Assembly: GCA_028825335.1 (NCBI GenBank)
Contig: JAPKAI010000026.1
Span: 1-32,320 of the forward strand
DNA: 32,320 nucleotides
Source of the DNA: Gammaproteobacteria bacterium
GTDB taxonomy: Bacteria > Pseudomonadota > Gammaproteobacteria > Pseudomonadales > Pseudohongiellaceae
Direction: 5' to 3'
Below the pieces are notes generated by a model, which did not search any database, was not told the DNA's origin, and worked only from the letters and a program-made list of their open reading frames with translations. Each line of letters begins with the position of its first letter. Positions within the stretch are counted from its first letter, which is position 1. The position numbers and the translations under genes were made by a program. Below, piece after piece: positions 18,370 to 26,692 of the stretch.

Positions 18370-20141
18370 ACATCCGCCATAACGAAATCGATACTCGCGA
18401 TGATAGCGATGAGGTCCGCGACCATAAAACCTCGCGATATCTCCGGAATCATCTGCAGATGGGCAAACGATGGTGTTCGTATCCGTGTCCTATAAGAAGT
18501 CGTGCTGCCGTCACTCACGAGATAATAGCTATTAATACCCTTCGTCGCCTCGACCGCCATTGTCACTTCATTTGGAGGAATTACCGGCCCCCAACTAACA
18601 CTTAAGAAATGGTTAATCAGCGTCTCGATATCCTGCATCGTGTTTTCTTTACGCGGAGGTGTTGTCAGCGGGTGATCTGACTTGTAATGGCCCGACGGCA
18701 TATTGTCCATGCACTGCTTAATGATGCGCAGACTCTGACGCATCTCTTCAACGCGTATTGCACAGCGATCATAAGAGTCACCATTGACGGCAATAGGCAC
18801 GTCGAAGTCGAAGTTTTCATACCCGCTGTAAGGGCGCTGTTTGCGGAAATCCCATTCCAGGCCCGTGGCTCTTAAACCTGCACCGGTCACACCCCAGTTA
18901 AGCGCCTCTTTTGTGTCATATACACCGACGCCCTGAGTTCGCCTCTTCAGGATGCCGTTGTTCATTACCATGGAGTCGTATTCGTCTAGTCGAGCTGGCA
19001 TGAAATCCAACAGCTCTTGAATGCGCTTTTCCCAGCCATTCGGTAAGTCCTGTGCTACACCACCGATTCGAAACCAACCCGGATGCATACGCGCGCCACA
19101 GATGGATTCTATAATGTTGAAAATGCGTTCGCGTTCGACAAACATATAGAAAATCGGAGAGAGCTGCCCTACGTCCTGAGCAAAAGTGCCATAGAACAAG
19201 AGATGACTACAGATTCGAAACATTTCACAGAGCATGACGCGGATAACCTTCACCCGCTCCGGCACCTCGATGCCAGCCATCTTCTCTACTGCCATGACAT
19301 AGGGCAGATTGTTCAGGACCCCACCTAGGTAGTCGATACGATCCGTGTAAGGAATATAAGTATGCCAGGATTGCCGCTCGCCCATCTTCTCGGCGCCACG
19401 ATGGTGGTAGCCAATATCTGGCACGGCATCTACTAGAATCTCTCCGTCCAGCTGCAGGGCAATGCGAAAGGCTCCGTGCACACTAGGATGATTAGGGCCC
19501 AAATTGAGAAACATGAATTCCGAGTTCTCAGACTCCCTTTTCATACCCCAATCTTCTGGTTTAAATTTTAGCGCTTCTTGCTCGTAGTCCAATTGGTCAT
19601 CATCAAGTGTGAATGGCTCCATCTCAGTTGCGCGGGCTGGATGCTCCTTACGCAGCGCATGGCCCTTCCAAGTTGGAGGCAGCACGATGCGACAGAGATT
19701 CGGATGACCATCGAACTGGATGCCAAACATGTCCCAGGCCTCACGCTCGTACCAATTCGCGTTGGGCCATAGCCGCACAATACTAGGAATACTTAAATCG
19801 CTATCCTGAAGGGCAACCTTGATGCGAAAGTCGCAATTCCCAGAGAATGACATGAGGTGATAGACTACTGTGAACTCGCTATCTGGCTGACCATCTCGGT
19901 TAGAACGGAGTCGCTCATCAATAGCGGTAAGATCGAACAGCATCTCGAAGCGCGGGGTCGTCTCATCTCTGAGCGCACGCAACACGATATCTATACTTTG
20001 CCGCTCAATCCACACCGTCGGCATGCCATCGCAAGTAACCTGTTCAGTCACTATGAGATTGCCATGCATTTGGCGCAGCTGTACCAAGGCGGCTGACACT
20101 TGGCCAGTAGATCGGCTATTATTTCCTGTGTTCGATATCAC
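18360..20141 (-). CDS. nuoCD: NADH-quinone oxidoreductase fused subunits C/D
   Basis: A 593-residue fusion of the 30-kDa (NuoC) and 49-kDa (NuoD) subunits, the arrangement of E. coli and related Gammaproteobacteria. Residues about 1-185 are NuoC ([20 protein letters not shown], then [15 protein letters not shown]); about 205-593 are NuoD ([40 protein letters not shown], and GWVTGAG-type block [20 protein letters not shown]). The conserved His and Tyr of the quinone pocket sit in NHPSVHG and FYGTF regions. The start is GTG (20139-20141) with no obvious Shine-Dalgarno; an ATG at codon 25 is an alternative. It follows nuoB by 50 nt. Confidence 0.97.
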   Translation of the reverse strand: MISNTGNNSRSTGQVSAALVQLRQMHGNLIVTEQVTCDGMPTVWIERQSIDIVLRALRDETTPRFEMLFDLTAIDERLRSNRDGQPDSEFTVVYHLMSFSGNCDFRIKVALQDSDLSIPSIVRLWPNANWYEREAWDMFGIQFDGHPNLCRIVLPPTWKGHALRKEHPARATEMEPFTLDDDQLDYEQEALKFKPEDWGMKRESENSEFMFLNLGPNHPSVHGAFRIALQLDGEILVDAVPDIGYHHRGAEKMGERQSWHTYIPYTDRIDYLGGVLNNLPYVMAVEKMAGIEVPERVKVIRVMLCEMFRICSHLLFYGTFAQDVGQLSPIFYMFVERERIFNIIESICGARMHPGWFRIGGVAQDLPNGWEKRIQELLDFMPARLDEYDSMVMNNGILKRRTQGVGVYDTKEALNWGVTGAGLRATGLEWDFRKQRPYSGYENFDFDVPIAVNGDSYDRCAIRVEEMRQSLRIIKQCMDNMPSGHYKSDHPLTTPPRKENTMQDIETLINHFLSVSWGPVIPPNEVTMAVEATKGINSYYLVSDGSTTSYRTRIRTPSFAHLQMIPEISRGFMVADLIAIIASIDFVMADVDR

Positions 20142-20191
20142 TATATTTTACTTAAACTATCCGTTTTAATTATTCGTTTTAATGCCCATTT

Positions 20192-20833
20192 TTAAACATC
20201 ATTTGGCGAACGAAGCTCGGTCGCAGCGATCCTATCTGGCGAACGCACGATACGCTGTACAGGGTCCGCTTCCTTTTGAATAATGCCCTGATCATTGATC
20301 ACCCAGCTCAGTGGCCGCCGCTGCCTACCAATCGATTCCTGCAGCAATATCAATCCCTGCAGCAAGGCCTCGGGGCGTGGCGGACAACCAGAAACATAGA
20401 CATCCACGGGCAGGAACTTGTCCACGCCCTGTACCACCGAGTAAATGTCGTACATACCCCCGGAATTAGCGCAAGAACCCATGGAAATAACCCATTTCGG
20501 CTCAAGCAGCTGTTCATATAGAAGCTTCACAACAGGCGCCATCTTGCGGAACACAGTGCCCGCAATAACGATCATGTCAGCCTGTCTAGGCGTGCCACGA
20601 ATCACCTCTGCGCCGAATCTAGCTAGGTCGTGGCGACTGGTAAACGCAGTGGCCATCTCCACATAACAGCAAGAAAGACCGAAATTGAAGGGCCAGATGG
20701 AGTTCTTCCGACCCCAGGACACCATATCCTCCAGATTCGCCATAACCACATTGCGCCGGATAAATTCGTCCATGGCACTGCCACCTGGCTGAGGCGACGA
20801 GGCATCTTCTGCTTTCTGTAGCTCCCAACTCAT
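20192..20833 (-). CDS. nuoB: NADH-quinone oxidoreductase subunit B, cluster N2
   Basis: Carries the terminal [4Fe-4S] cluster N2 that reduces quinone. From ATG 20831-20833 ([12 protein letters not shown]) the product is 213 residues, with ligands Cys55 and Cys56 in the vicinal pair [10 protein letters not shown], Cys121 in [12 protein letters not shown] and Cys150 in [13 protein letters not shown] longer frame reaches 20914 but lies inside nuoA; the ATG overlapping the nuoA stop (ATGA at 20830-20833) is the natural coupled start. Confidence 0.97.
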   Translation of the reverse strand: MSWELQKAEDASSPQPGGSAMDEFIRRNVVMANLEDMVSWGRKNSIWPFNFGLSCCYVEMATAFTSRHDLARFGAEVIRGTPRQADMIVIAGTVFRKMAPVVKLLYEQLLEPKWVISMGSCANSGGMYDIYSVVQGVDKFLPVDVYVSGCPPRPEALLQGLILLQESIGRQRRPLSWVINDQGIIQKEADPVQRIVRSPDRIAATELRSPNDV

Positions 20834-21297
20834 AATTTGAATTCCTTTTTGTTGGTCACGCCTCCAGGTCCAGAAAGGGTTTTCAATTCCCGTTTCTGCG
20901 TGAGCGTGCGCCAATCAAGCGCTCCGATGCGCCATAGATAGAACAAGGCCGCGACTAAAATGAAGATAAATACTGAGATTTCGATAAAACCAAGCCAACC
21001 CGCCTCCCTAACCGCCACAGCCCAAGCAAAGAGAAAGACAACTTCTAGATCAAAGATAATAAATAATATCGCCGGCAAGTAGAAATGAACTGAGATTCGA
21101 AATTGTGCGCTGCCCACAGAGACAATGCCTGACTCAAATGGTAAATTTTTGGAGTGGGCAGTAATGCGCTGCCCAAGGAAATAGGAAAGCCCAAGCATGA
21201 TAACCACGACGGCCAGCACCAAGGCGAAGTAAAAAAGAAACGGCCTCAAGCCGTCTAGCATTTCGTTAGGTAATTCCAAGCACTTAACTCCAAACAT
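20830..21297 (-). CDS. nuoA: NADH-quinone oxidoreductase subunit A
   Basis: Small membrane subunit (ND3 homologue) at the junction of the two arms and first gene of the operon. It has three membrane segments, the conserved loop [19 protein letters not shown], then [22 protein letters not shown] and [20 protein letters not shown]. From ATG 21295-21297 it is 155 residues, but GAG abuts that ATG, leaving no room for a ribosome site. An in-frame TTG at codon 7 (21277-21279) has GGAG eight bases upstream and gives 149 residues, close to the family length; I consider it the better start. An ATG at codon 13 is a third option. Confidence 0.95.
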   Translation of the reverse strand: MFGVKCLELPNEMLDGLRPFLFYFALVLAVVVIMLGLSYFLGQRITAHSKNLPFESGIVSVGSAQFRISVHFYLPAILFIIFDLEVVFLFAWAVAVREAGWLGFIEISVFIFILVAALFYLWRIGALDWRTLTQKRELKTLSGPGGVTNKKEFKL

Positions 21298-21309
21298 CTC
21301 GACAAGCTT

Positions 21310-21324
21310 TAGGCCTTTGGCCTA
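21310..21324 (-). promoter_or_regulatory. Short hairpin in the nuoA leader
   Basis: TAGGCC-TTT-GGCCTA is a perfect six-base-pair inverted repeat with a three-base loop, 12 nt upstream of the first possible nuoA ATG. In the mRNA it would sit just before the ribosome-binding region. It is followed on the minus strand by AAGCTTGTCGAG and no U-run, so it is not a terminator. A role in nuo translation is speculative. Confidence 0.35.
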
Positions 21325-21856
21325 CCGGATCCACATTGAATCATTAATACGACTACGCAATAGCGATCCCTTAATGCCTATCTTTCAACACTCAACATAT
21401 CAAGCATCAGCCTGCGAAAATGTCCGCACAGCAGAAGGCAACAACCAGAGTAATTCTAAATTTATCAGAGATTATGAGTGATGTTCGCCCACCAGCATGA
21501 TTCATAAAAGAGCCATAAACTTTGGCAGAGATTGCCGGGGGCTGCATGTCACTACCCATAGAGATCAATCGCTCTTTATGAGAGCCCGTTAGCTGGCCGT
21601 GTTCCAAAAAACCATAACGAAGTGATGGTGGTCAGACCTAGATTATGGGCTCTCATTAATACTATTTGAAATCTTAATAGCATCCTGCTTTTCTTAAATC
21701 GTGAAATAACTGCGATCAGATCTGCCAATAAATATGGCAGGAAATTTACACGGATAGTCTCGCGATAGCAAGTATTTTATCGCTCTAAACGCACGCAGGA
21801 AGCGGCCTGTAAGAAATCAGGGATTCACTTTAAATGCAATTGATTCGCAATTGGAA
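21325..21856 (-). promoter_or_regulatory. nuo operon upstream region with inverted repeats
   Basis: I find no convincing gene here. The minus strand carries CTGCCA-TATTTAT-TGGCAG (21722-21740), an operator-like inverted repeat. A weak sigma-70-like pair, TTGCTA then 17 nt then TAAATT, lies just upstream on the same strand (about 21743-21771). At 21835-21857 two near-copies of GCAATTGRATT are arranged in tandem, and TGCAG-CGA-CTGCA lies at 21861-21873 just beyond. The nuo promoter is expected somewhere here, but no element is strong enough to name a regulator. Confidence 0.3.
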
Positions 21857-22095
21857 TTAGTGCAGCGACTGCATTTCTTTCCAGTTCTCGTAGCCCTCAA
21901 GCTAATCATCTCGTTCATCTTTCAAGCTCTTCACTATTCTGCTGCGAGTTAGCTTTCACCTCATCGTCCACCTAAAGCAAACCGATATATTTTCCATCAT
22001 CACCTATTAACAGATGACGACCGCGACGACTAAAAGATTTATCTATCCGCTTGAAGACCTGCTCTTCGATGAAGATGCCGCTAAAAAATCCTATT
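21857..22095 (-). pseudogene. Broken small reading frame immediately after sthA
   Basis: Right after, and overlapping, the sthA stop, a minus-strand frame reads [20 protein letters not shown] then FSRRGRHLLIGDDGKYIGLL, stop (TAG at 21972-21974). It continues in the same frame as VDDEVKANSQQNSEELER, stop, and in another frame as LEGYENWKEMQSLH with TAA at 21857-21859. There is no ATG, GTG or TTG at its head. The composition is strongly protein-like, so this looks like an 80-odd-codon gene interrupted by an in-frame stop and a frameshift. I do not recognise the family. Confidence 0.4.
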
Positions 22096-23466
22096 CAAGC
22101 CATCAAGTGCAGCGGTCCGATAGGCTTCCGCCATGGTCGGGTAGTTAAATGTTGTGTTGAGAAAATATTTCATTGAATTCGCTGGAGCCGGCTGGCGCAT
22201 GATCGCCTGACCGATATGCACAATCTCCGATGCCTGATCGCCGAAGCAATGAATTCCTAATAGCTCCAATGTCTCAAAATGAAAAATCAGCTTCAGCATC
22301 CCCACCTGTTCACCTGTAATCTGGGCCCGCGCAGTATTTTTAAAGAAGGCCTTACCAACCTCGTAAGGTATTTTCTGCTCAGTTAGTTCCTGCTCAGTTG
22401 CTCCCAGCGTGCTTATCTCCGGAATCGTATAAATTCCCGTTGCAACCTGCTCAACGTGATAACACTCTTCTGGCGCCGCAATCGCATTGCTCGCAGCCCT
22501 CCCCTGATCATAGGCTGCACCTGCGAGTGAGGGCCAACCAATAACATCACCCGCAGCATAAATATTTTCAACTGACGTCTGATATTGCTTATTCACAGAT
22601 ATCTGATGCCTGCTGTTTGTAGTCAGCCCTATCACATCAAGGCCAAGGTTCTTGGTATTTCCGCTTCTGCCATTCGCCCAGAGCACTATATCGCTGCGAA
22701 TCTTCTTACCTGACTTGAGATAGGTAACGATGCGATCGTCACTGCACTCCATTTTCTCAAATTCTTCATTATGGCGACTACGCACTCCGAGGTTACGCAA
22801 ATGATAACTCAGCGCATCGGCTATCTCAGTATCGAGAAAAGTCAACAGGCCTGAAGCGGGATTTATTAACTCTACTTTGCAGCCGAGCCCCCCAAAAATA
22901 GAAGCATATTCACAACCAATGACACCCGCGCCCATGACAGTCACCTTACGCGGCGAGTAGTCCATATTTAGAATTGTGTCACTATCGAATACACGTTCAT
23001 GCGAAAAGTCGACGCCTGGCGGATGATATGGGCTAGATCCTGTAGCAATTACAAAGCTCATAGCAGATAACTTCTTACGCTTCCCAACAAGCTTGATCGT
23101 ATTATTGTCTAGAAAGCTTGCCCGCCCTTTGTATATAGGTATGTGGTTTCTGTCGTAGAAATCAGTGCGCATTTTTACTTGCTCATAGACGACGCGACCT
23201 GCATGTTTCGATACTTGCTGAAAACTTAGTTTTCTCGCGTTACCCAAATCTCTAAACATCGGATTAGCATTAAACTGCATGACTTCTTTAACTGAATGAC
23301 GGAGCGCTTTCGAGGGTATGGTCCCATAATGAGTACAACTGCCACCAACAAACTCAAGGTCACATACGACAGCAACGGTGCGCCCTTTCTTCTTGGCATT
23401 CATGGCGGCAGCCTCACCCGCGGGGCCACTACCTATAACTATGATATCAAAGTGCTCTTTTTGCAT
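22081..23466 (-). CDS. sthA: Soluble pyridine nucleotide transhydrogenase
   Basis: FAD flavoprotein that transfers hydride between NADPH and NAD+ in the cytoplasm and balances the two pools. The 461-residue product has the FAD-binding [17 protein letters not shown] at residues 8-24 and [18 protein letters not shown] at 41-58. Cys44 is kept but the second redox cysteine of the dihydrolipoamide dehydrogenase family is Thr49, the hallmark of SthA. The NAD(P)-binding block [20 protein letters not shown] is near residue 175, and it ends with the typical [13 protein letters not shown] at 23464-23466. It lies downstream of the nqrM remnant and apbE. Confidence 0.96.
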   Translation of the reverse strand: MQKEHFDIIVIGSGPAGEAAAMNAKKKGRTVAVVCDLEFVGGSCTHYGTIPSKALRHSVKEVMQFNANPMFRDLGNARKLSFQQVSKHAGRVVYEQVKMRTDFYDRNHIPIYKGRASFLDNNTIKLVGKRKKLSAMSFVIATGSSPYHPPGVDFSHERVFDSDTILNMDYSPRKVTVMGAGVIGCEYASIFGGLGCKVELINPASGLLTFLDTEIADALSYHLRNLGVRSRHNEEFEKMECSDDRIVTYLKSGKKIRSDIVLWANGRSGNTKNLGLDVIGLTTNSRHQISVNKQYQTSVENIYAAGDVIGWPSLAGAAYDQGRAASNAIAAPEECYHVEQVATGIYTIPEISTLGATEQELTEQKIPYEVGKAFFKNTARAQITGEQVGMLKLIFHFETLELLGIHCFGDQASEIVHIGQAIMRQPAPANSMKYFLNTTFNYPTMAEAYRTAALDGLNRIF

Positions 23467-23544
23467 GGAGGCTCTCGGAGTATTCTTCCAATTAATTATG
23501 GAGGCAGGGTAGAGTTGGTTTCTGCAAGTTGGCGGCGCGGAGAA

Positions 23545-23553
23545 GGGGGGGGG
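23545..23553. repeat. G9 homopolymer (C9 on the sthA coding strand)
   Basis: Nine consecutive G on plus, between sthA and the nqrM remnant. Read in the direction of sthA transcription it is C9 ending 78 nt before the sthA ATG. It sits inside an imperfect hairpin whose outer arms are AGTTGG (23527-23532) and CCAACT (23560-23565). Tracts of this length slip during replication. Confidence 0.9.
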
Positions 23554-23580
23554 ATTCCTCCAACTAGTTACGGTGCTCTA

Positions 23581-23803
23581 TCATAGCTTGTTCTCCTCCA
23601 GAAGGTTCGGAGTTCTATTTAGAATAGCACTCACGCCTTTTGTAGGCTCAACACCATATATTTTACACTCTTTCATCCTAACACATTGCTCATTCCCCGA
23701 CAGGAATCCTGAACAGGTTTCCGACCCAACAACACGACGACCGCCTAATCGGAATCACCACAGCCATAAGCAGGAATGTAATTAAAAAAATCGTTATTTC
23801 CAA
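23581..23803 (-). pseudogene. nqrM: nqrM remnant (Na+-NQR maturation factor) with two frameshifts
   Basis: Three consecutive minus-strand frames together spell an NqrM/DUF539 protein. Frame 1, from a possible TTG at 23801-23803 with AGGA five bases upstream, gives LEITIFLITFLLMAVVI, the membrane segment. Frame 2 gives AVVVLLGRKPVQDSCRGMSN then VLG and stop, matching the GRKP-x-x-x-SCGG core. Frame 3 gives MKECKIYGVEPTKG and ends NLLEENKL with TGA at 23581-23583, matching the G-ECEICGG-type tail, with one expected Cys replaced by Tyr. Total length (about 74 codons) fits the family. It starts 7 nt after apbE, the normal nqrM position. Confidence 0.8.
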
Positions 23804-23810
23804 TATCGTC

Positions 23811-24866
23811 CTATTGTAAATCGCTTCCAAGATAACGGTTGAATTCAGCACTAACATAATCTTCGAATCCGCCTCCATCACTCTTGTAGATGAAATAGAC
23901 CGCCTGCTCTTGTCTCGATGCTAAATCTTCAGCAGCATCGGGCCCCAAAATCATATACGTTGTTGCAAGCGCATCTGCACGCGCCGCAGATTCGTCAATT
24001 ACATATGCCGCTGCCAAATCATGGGTAACAGGCCTGCCATTTCGAGGATCAATCTCATGGGAGTAGCGCCGCCCTTCTTCCTCGAAATAATTTCTATAGT
24101 CTCCAGAACCCGCTATAGCTATATTATCGCCACGACTATAGAAAATCTGATAGAGCTGAGAGACCCCATCTACAGGGGCCTCTATTGCTGGAACCCAGCT
24201 TTCGCCGCCGGGCTTCAAGCCCTTAATCTTTAATTCACCCCCTATTTCCAGGAAGTAATTATCTACGCCGGCCTGATCTAGATATTCAGCTAGCTGATCC
24301 ACGGCATAGCCCTTCGCTATAGCGCTCAGGTCAACGTATATATCGCGCGTCTTCCAAATCTCATGACTAGAGGGGCTAATCCGCAGAAACTGGAAACCTA
24401 CTCGCCCCCTTTCTCCATTTATTTGCGACTGCGTAGGAACCGTCTCGAACACGGCCAGATCAGTACCGAAGCCCCAGAGATTTACCAGCGGACCCACGGT
24501 AACATCGAAGGCACCACCGCTAAGAGCAGAAATCTCCTGCGCCATCAGCAAGACCTCCATCATTGCGGAGGAGGCAACAAAGGGAATATTGACTCCATGA
24601 CGATTGAATTGGGATAGCTCAGAATTGCTAGCGTAAGTGGAAAAGATTTCGGTATCTAGCTGCTTTAATAACTCGCTAATATCTACAGCAAAATCTTCTG
24701 CCGCAATATCCTTGGGCATATCCACGATCTGAACCTTATAGCTCGTACCCATGGTGAGACCATTCAACTGCTGAATACCATCGCCACCGATAAAGTAAAA
24801 AATCCATCCTAGAACAAAGCTTAGGAAGATTGCCGTGAGACTATGACGTTTGAGTGATTTTTTCAT
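23811..24866 (-). CDS. apbE: FAD:protein FMN transferase ApbE
   Basis: Periplasmic Mg-dependent enzyme that attaches FMN from FAD to a Thr/Ser of target proteins, classically NqrB/NqrC of Na+-NQR and Rnf subunits. The 351-residue product has an N-terminal membrane or signal segment (LTAIFLSFVLGWIFYFIGG) without an obvious lipobox Cys. It has MGTSYKVQIVD, the GGAFDVTVGPLVNLWGFG motif, DLSAIAKGYAVDQLAEYLD, a YFLEIGGELKIKG block, the His-containing YSHEIDPRNGRPV and the metal-site ARADALATTYMILG. No target flavoprotein gene is in the window. It stands where apbE follows nqrF in Na+-NQR operons. Confidence 0.95.
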   Translation of the reverse strand: MKKSLKRHSLTAIFLSFVLGWIFYFIGGDGIQQLNGLTMGTSYKVQIVDMPKDIAAEDFAVDISELLKQLDTEIFSTYASNSELSQFNRHGVNIPFVASSAMMEVLLMAQEISALSGGAFDVTVGPLVNLWGFGTDLAVFETVPTQSQINGERGRVGFQFLRISPSSHEIWKTRDIYVDLSAIAKGYAVDQLAEYLDQAGVDNYFLEIGGELKIKGLKPGGESWVPAIEAPVDGVSQLYQIFYSRGDNIAIAGSGDYRNYFEEEGRRYSHEIDPRNGRPVTHDLAAAYVIDESAARADALATTYMILGPDAAEDLASRQEQAVYFIYKSDGGGFEDYVSAEFNRYLGSDLQ

Positions 24867-25005
24867 GCTGGATAACCCATTACACTCTTGGCAGTGTTAC
24901 GCGGGTCTCTGCGTTTCTGCTAAGAGAATTCACCATCGAGTTGATAGGCATCATAGTGCCATGCAGCTTGGGCACTCCATTGGATAGATCTAAACCCCTA
25001 AAATA

Positions 25006-25025
25006 ATTAGCTTGAGCCAGCTAAT
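25006..25025 (-). terminator. Possible terminator after gap
   Basis: ATTAGCT-TGAGCC-AGCTAAT is a perfect seven-base-pair inverted repeat 21 nt past the gap stop. On the minus strand it is followed by TATTTTA, so it could act as a weak rho-independent terminator; the stem is AT-rich. It lies in the short gap between gap and apbE. Confidence 0.45.
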
Positions 25026-25046
25026 GCGGAAAAATGACAGCTATCG

Positions 25047-26513
25047 CTATTCCTCTAAAGGATATTGCTGATAAATGATGCCTGCCATTTTATAGACCAT
25101 TCTTCCTACCTGACAACAGTAGCCAAATTCATTGTCGTACCAAAGGTAAAGAACTACATGGTTGCCGTTAACGATGGTGGCATTGCTATCCACAATACCT
25201 GCCTCTCTGCTGCCCACAAAATCACTAGACACGGCATCTGGAGACTCCGTGTAGCTGATCTGATTCTGCAACTTGGAGTTCAGAGCGATATCGCGCAGAA
25301 ACTCATTGAGCTCTTCACGTGTGGTTCCCTTCTCCAGCGTTAAATTCATTATCGCCATAGAAACGTTTGGAATTGGCACACGGATCGCATTCCCGGTCAA
25401 TTTTCCTTCAAGCTCAGGGATGGCCTTGACTACTGCCTTCGCCGCACCAGTTTCTGTCAACACCATATTCAATGCAGCAGAGCGACCACGGCGACTGCCT
25501 GTGTGGTAGTTGTCGATCAGATTCTGATCATTCGTATAAGCATGAACTGTCTCTACGTGTCCCATCACGATGCCAAACCTGTCATTTACTACTTTCAGTA
25601 CCGGCGCGATCGCATTAGTGGTGCACGAAGCGGCAGTGAGGATAGTATCGTCAGCTGAGATTTGATCATCGTTAATACCATAGACGATATTCTTCATATT
25701 GCCCTTGCCCGGAGCAGTGAGCAGCACCTTCGCCGCACCTTTAGCCTCTAAGTGCCGCGAAAGACCGGCCTCGTCACGCCACATGCCGGTGTTATCGATG
25801 ATCATCGCGTCTTCGATACCGTATTGGGTATAGTCGATCTCCTCAGGGGAATTCGCATAGATAACCTTGATCTCGTTACCGTTGGCGATAAGACTGTTAC
25901 TCTGCTCATCGACGCGCAGCGTTCCTTGAAAGGCACCGTGCACAGAATCATTCATGAACAGACTTGCCCGTTTCTGCAGATCGCCTTCGCCCCCAGGTCT
26001 TACTACTATAGCCTTAAGCTGCATAATCTCTGCAGTACTTGTTCGCTCGATAAGCAAGCGAGCCATCAGTCTGCCGATTCGCCCAAAACCGTATAGCACT
26101 ACATGCTGGCATTTCTTGATGGGCTTCTCGTTCACTCCATCTAAGTAAGCCAACTCGCCCCGAACAAATTCGTCTACATCCTGGGCGGCGCCTCCTTTGT
26201 CTTCCTGGTGCTCCATGAAGCGGACGGTCAGCTTGCCCAAATCAATTTGTACGTGCCAAAGATCCAGTTTCGCCAACGCCATTAGCACGGGATGAGATTC
26301 AAATTCCGACATCTCGTTACGTTCTATCTGACGAACGAAGCGATGTGCCTTCATAATAAAAGTCACAGACCGGTTATGCAGAGGCCTACCGTAGATATAC
26401 ATACCTACATTTCGCTGAGTAAATAGCCTACCGATAACAGGAATCATTTCCTGCACTAGTGCTTCACGCTGTTTCCAGTCGCCGAAGTAATCATCTACAT
26501 TTGGACGGACCAC
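25047..26513 (-). CDS. gap: Glyceraldehyde-3-phosphate dehydrogenase, long form
   Basis: Interconverts glyceraldehyde-3-phosphate and 1,3-bisphosphoglycerate. The 488-residue product has an extra N-terminal region of about 130 residues of unknown role. The standard enzyme follows: NAD(P)-binding VVLYGFGRIGRLMARLL (GFGRIGR at 142-148), catalytic Cys297 in AASCTTNAIAPVL, the His-containing HVETVHAYTNDQNLIDNYH, and WYDNEFGYCCQVG at the end. This long form occurs in Pseudomonas beside mfd and the nqr operon and is thought to serve gluconeogenesis. The start is GTG (26511-26513) with AAGGGG seven bases upstream. Divergent from mfd. Confidence 0.94.
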   Translation of the reverse strand: MVRPNVDDYFGDWKQREALVQEMIPVIGRLFTQRNVGMYIYGRPLHNRSVTFIMKAHRFVRQIERNEMSEFESHPVLMALAKLDLWHVQIDLGKLTVRFMEHQEDKGGAAQDVDEFVRGELAYLDGVNEKPIKKCQHVVLYGFGRIGRLMARLLIERTSTAEIMQLKAIVVRPGGEGDLQKRASLFMNDSVHGAFQGTLRVDEQSNSLIANGNEIKVIYANSPEEIDYTQYGIEDAMIIDNTGMWRDEAGLSRHLEAKGAAKVLLTAPGKGNMKNIVYGINDDQISADDTILTAASCTTNAIAPVLKVVNDRFGIVMGHVETVHAYTNDQNLIDNYHTGSRRGRSAALNMVLTETGAAKAVVKAIPELEGKLTGNAIRVPIPNVSMAIMNLTLEKGTTREELNEFLRDIALNSKLQNQISYTESPDAVSSDFVGSREAGIVDSNATIVNGNHVVLYLWYDNEFGYCCQVGRMVYKMAGIIYQQYPLEE

Positions 26514-26604
26514 AAATACCCCTTTCTATGTCGGTAAATCGATGAATTTGAAACGCGGCTATTATCTTGTGAAAGCATATTCAGTGCAACCGAAGTGGCA
26601 CTAT

Positions 26605-26666
26605 CTAGGACCTAGTAGGGCGGAATATATTCGAGCCTGCTTAGTAGCATAAATTGTTATACAATT
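26605..26666. promoter_or_regulatory. Two operator-like palindromes in the gap/mfd divergent region
   Basis: CTAGG-A-CCTAG lies at 26605-26615 and AATTGT-TAT-ACAATT at 26652-26666, both perfect. The second contains TATAAC read on the minus strand and TATACA on plus, resembling -10 elements, but no partner -35 at proper spacing is clear. They could be binding sites for a regulator of gap or mfd; I do not recognise the motif. Confidence 0.35.
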
Positions 26667-26692
26667 ACTGGCTATTTTCGAGGTAGTACCTA

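Noticed and set aside
20834..20914. Longer N-terminus for nuoB (start at 20914)
   Set aside because: Lies inside nuoA; ATGA overlap at 20830-20833 gives the normal NuoB N-terminus.
21407..21607. 66-codon minus-strand frame in the nuo upstream region
   Set aside because: No Shine-Dalgarno, no recognisable family, unusual composition and no operon context; most likely chance.
23690..23881. 63-codon frame starting in the end of apbE as a real small gene
   Set aside because: Only its middle matches NqrM; the rest of the NqrM signal continues in two other frames, so it is part of the frameshifted remnant.
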